Below, one piece after another: positions 15,155 to 15,948 of a DNA stretch of 15,948 nucleotides; the stretch's first letter is position 1, and every line of letters begins with the position of its first letter. The notes under the pieces were generated by a model. That model was not told the origin of the DNA, made no database searches, and worked only from the letters and a program-made list of their open reading frames with translations. The position numbers and the translations under genes are program-made. The stretch lies in NCBI GenBank assembly GCA_020438665.1, contig JAGQUE010000106.1, positions 1 through 15,948 on the forward strand, in the 5' to 3' direction. This DNA comes from Nocardioidaceae bacterium. GTDB taxonomy: Bacteria; Actinomycetota; Actinomycetes; Propionibacteriales; Nocardioidaceae.

Positions 15155-15834
15155 CGCGCCACCTCCACGGTGCCGGGGCCGGTCACGACGCCGGTCACGA
15201 TCTTGTTGGTGCGCGCGACCCGCACGGTGACGGTGTCGCCGAGGGCGCCGCGCGAGAGGGCCTCGCCGGGGGCGCGCACGGCGAAGGTCGCGCCGCTGAT
15301 GACGGCCTGCACGTGGTCGCCGCGGGAGATCAGCGTTGGGAGCTCGAGCGCGTCGGCGCGGAGGGGCTGCCCCTCGCCGATGGGGTAGCGGGCGACGCGC
15401 CCGACGGCGAGCGCCGCCTCGGCGACCCCGGCGTCGGCGAGCGGCACGAGGGCGGTCGTGACGTCGGCGTCGGTGATGAGCGCGCCGCGGTCGATTCGGT
15501 GGCGGGCGACGACCGCGCGGACGCGCACGTCGACGCGCGCGGTGGCCCAGGTGTCGTGCTCGGCCTTGCCGCGGCCGCCGTCGCGGACGGTGACGCGGGC
15601 GGTGACGCGGCCGTGGCCTTGCTCGCCGGGGGGGAGCTCGACGGCGGCGACGGTGCGGCGGCCCTTCAGGAGGTCCGGGTCGGCGAGGCGGAGGGCGGTG
15701 ACCTCGACGGTGGCGTCGTCGCCGAGGGCGAGGCGCTCGCGGGCGGCGGCGGCGAGGGAGGCCTCGACGTCCCGCTCGAGGCGGTGCTGCCCGGGCGGGG
15801 CGGCGAGGGTGAGGACGATCCAGAGCGCGATCAA
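15151..15834 (-). CDS. flgA: FlgA, periplasmic P-ring assembly chaperone
   Basis: FlgA helps FlgI subunits assemble into the P-ring in the periplasm. The 227-residue product has a short hydrophobic export signal (IALWIVLTLAA). An N-terminal region (about 17-105) precedes a SAF-type domain with VVARHRIDRGALITDADV (about 110-127) and PIGEGQPLRADAL. The C-terminal beta domain has GDHVQAVISGATFAVRAPGEAL, GALGDTVTVRV and N-KIVTG, ending GPGTVEVAR. These are the FlgA landmarks. It starts with TTG at 15834, chosen because a strong GGAGG lies six bases before it and the frame has no better start. The flgG stop is 36 bases upstream, and flgI overlaps its end, so it lies within the operon. Confidence 0.93.
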   Translation of the reverse strand: MIALWIVLTLAAPPGQHRLERDVEASLAAAARERLALGDDATVEVTALRLADPDLLKGRRTVAAVELPPGEQGHGRVTARVTVRDGGRGKAEHDTWATARVDVRVRAVVARHRIDRGALITDADVTTALVPLADAGVAEAALAVGRVARYPIGEGQPLRADALELPTLISRGDHVQAVISGATFAVRAPGEALSRGALGDTVTVRVARTNKIVTGVVTGPGTVEVAR

Positions 15835-15870
15835 GGGGGCCCTCCGGGGGCGGGGCGGCGAGGGGAGGGG

Positions 15871-15948
15871 CTAGCGGAGCTGCGCGGCTTCGCCGAGCAT
15901 CTGGTCGGCGGCCTGGATGACCTTCGAGTTGATCTCGTAGGCGCGCTG
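15871..15948 (-). CDS. flgG: Flagellar distal rod protein FlgG, last 25 codons
   Basis: The right edge cuts this gene. The visible end reads QRAYEINSKVIQAADQML and then nine-odd residues to a TAG at 15871-15873. Q-R-A-Y-E-x-N-S-K-x-I is the conserved C-terminal coiled-coil helix of FlgG, which builds the distal rod running through the P- and L-rings. Position just upstream of flgA is the usual one. FlgF and other rod and hook proteins share a similar end, but the match and place favour FlgG. Confidence 0.9.
   Translation of the reverse strand, partial: QRAYEINSKVIQAADQMLGEAAQLR

Overview
The window reads as two pieces of high-GC DNA from different kinds of bacteria, joined near base 7980. 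The left piece (about 1-7980) is actinobacterial, probably from the Nocardioides/Propionibacteriales group. It carries Lsr2, the actinobacteria-specific nucleoid protein, next to a coaX-nadC-nadB cluster and a large secreted repeat protein. The right piece (about 7980-15948) comes from a diderm (Gram-negative) bacterium. It carries FlgI and FlgA, which belong to the flagellar P-ring of cells with an outer membrane, and a lipobox peptide. High GC and the style of the lipoprotein suggest Myxococcota or another deltaproteobacterial-type lineage, but that placement is an inference. One cell is not expected to carry both sets. The junction lies inside a reading frame and replaces the FAD-binding N-terminus of NadB with a lipoprotein signal peptide. 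The simplest explanation is a chimeric contig or an assembly join.

Left piece, all on the minus strand. Bases 1-4000 hold the first 1333 residues of a secreted surface protein: signal peptide, unique N-terminal region, GEVED domain, a prealbumin-like region, then seven full DUF11-type repeats and the start of an eighth, running off the left edge. A gene-free leader of about 350 bases with several small hairpins separates it from lsr2 (4351-4677). After a less GC-rich intergenic stretch come coaX (4859-5629), nadC (5633-6541) and the C-terminal 480 residues of nadB (6538-7980). These are packed as one operon in the order nadB-nadC-coaX. NadB and NadC carry out NAD synthesis from aspartate; CoaX is a type III pantothenate kinase homologue, here with altered phosphate-loop residues.

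Right piece. After the lipoprotein fragment (7981-8109) come an MscS-type mechanosensitive channel (minus), a GNAT acetyltransferase (plus) and a second GNAT (minus) that ends three bases from the first and has no ordinary start codon. From 10229 to the right edge is a minus-strand flagellar operon in transcription order flgG (last 25 codons), flgA, flgI, flgJ (rod-binding domain only), flgM, flgN, flgK, flgL. Several of these genes overlap by a few bases. It encodes P-ring assembly (FlgA, FlgI), the rod cap (FlgJ), the anti-sigma-28 factor (FlgM), the hook-junction chaperone (FlgN) and the two hook-filament junction proteins (FlgK, FlgL). flgH (L-ring) is absent from its usual place between flgA and flgI.

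I found no rRNA, tRNA, CRISPR array, insertion sequence or prophage, and no clear sign of an undescribed system. The items most worth checking are the chimeric junction, the two-type repeat pattern of the surface protein, its structured leader, the altered CoaX motifs and the inverted repeats in front of flgM.
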